Below are positions 5,083-5,460 of a DNA stretch of 5,460 bases, in pieces. Position numbers and translations under genes: made by a program. This DNA comes from Candidatus Bathyarchaeota archaeon (GTDB taxonomy: Archaea > Thermoproteota > Bathyarchaeia > Bathyarchaeales > Bathyarchaeaceae). The stretch covers positions 99,052-104,511 of the forward strand of contig CP070828.1 of the NCBI GenBank assembly GCA_020344715.1, in the 5' to 3' direction. The notes beneath the pieces are model-generated. The model had not been told where the DNA came from and did not search any database. It saw nothing but the letters and a program-made list of their open reading frames with translations. The stretch's first letter is position 1; every line of letters begins with the position of its first letter.

Positions 5083-5460
5083 CTATATGAAGAGATTCAA
5101 GAACAAGCCTAGGAGTTTGTTCTTCGAATCTAGAACTGCTTTCACTTTCTCCTTTCCCTGGTCAGTCAAAGCATAGAGCTTCTGGTTCTCAACGCTTCTA
5201 TTTGTAATGAATCCTTCTTTTGTCAGAAAACTCAGATTTGATTCTACTAGATGAGGGTCCGCGACCTCGCCAACCTTTCCGAGCAGACCTGTCGCGAGCT
5301 CGCTATCGCTCAGCGAACCACGCCTCAATTCTATCAAGATAAGTATGTCCAGGAAGTTCTTCACGATTCGTTCATTCATCTGCCTGAGAAGCTCTGTTTC
5401 CACGTAGCCACCGAAGATACTTCTAGAAGAAAACTCCATATAGGTTTTGTGTTCCCACAC
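5083..5460 (-). CDS. Winged-helix transcriptional regulator, probably PadR-like (may be cut by the window edge)
   Basis: The frame runs from the right edge to TAG at 5085-5083, giving up to 125 residues. It looks like a compact winged-helix DNA-binding protein. An N-terminal helix, MNERIVKNFLDILILIELR (28-46), is followed by SLSDSELATGLLGKVG (49-64), then a probable recognition helix LVESNLSFLTKEGFI (71-85), then the wing strand NQKLYALTDQGKEKV (92-106), a pattern shared by PadR proteins. The C-terminal helix is short and hydrophobic (LLGLFLNLFI), possibly a dimer contact. PadR is preferred because of the KNFLDILIL start and the LYALTDQGKE wing; MarR- or ArsR-like proteins are alternatives. 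No ligand or target can be named. The true start is uncertain. ATG at 5439 (residue 8) is likely, but it lacks a clear ribosome site, and the GTG at the very edge shows the frame may continue outside. Confidence 0.7.
   Translation of the reverse strand: MWEHKTYMEFSSRSIFGGYVETELLRQMNERIVKNFLDILILIELRRGSLSDSELATGLLGKVGEVADPHLVESNLSFLTKEGFITNRSVENQKLYALTDQGKEKVKAVLDSKNKLLGLFLNLFI

Noticed and set aside
4882..5112. In-frame TGA read as selenocysteine in the 4875-5112 frame
   Set aside because: There is no recognisable selenoprotein family and no SECIS-like element that I can support. A chance open frame or a decayed gene is simpler.

Overview
The window looks like ordinary chromosomal DNA of an archaeon. 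The two ribosomal proteins are of the archaeal type. The asparaginyl-tRNA synthetase carries the archaeal/eukaryotic signature motifs. Promoters look like TATA boxes about 25-30 bases before the expected transcript start, and several genes have a GGTG(A) ribosome-binding core four bases from the start codon. A TACK-group archaeon, possibly Bathyarchaeia-like, fits the overall style, but I cannot prove the lineage from sequence alone.

Layout, left to right. Positions 1-234 (+) hold the C-terminal tail of a protein that begins outside the window. The tail is rich in Lys and Glu and ends in a PCNA-binding (PIP-box) motif, which best matches the large subunit of the replication clamp loader (RfcL). 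A promoter near 340 then serves a divergent Obg/DRG-like GTPase with a C-terminal TGS domain (384-1559, +). It meets the rps12-rps7 pair head-on (both on the minus strand, 1573-2622) with only 13 bp between the stop codons. rps12 has a clear TATA box just upstream, and rps7 starts with TTG behind a strong Shine-Dalgarno sequence.

From 2623 to 3134 I find no convincing gene. This 512-base stretch holds the rps12 promoter, a nested inverted repeat (2819-2877), a 12-bp palindrome (2927-2938) and a second promoter near 3090. That promoter precedes a 49-residue single-pass membrane protein (3135-3284, +) of unknown function. A further 269-base gap leads to a full-length asparaginyl-tRNA synthetase (3554-4855, +). 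The window ends with a winged-helix regulator, probably PadR-like, on the minus strand (5083-5460), which converges on the synthetase gene and may run off the right edge.

How the genes work together: most serve information processing (clamp loading, ribosome-associated GTPase, small-subunit proteins, tRNA charging), and only rps12-rps7 looks like a true operon. I see no mobile element, CRISPR array, tRNA, rRNA or defence system. The points most worth a second look are the altered nucleotide-binding motifs of the GTPase, the small membrane protein and the structured non-coding stretch at 2819-2938. None of these amounts to a demonstrated new system.
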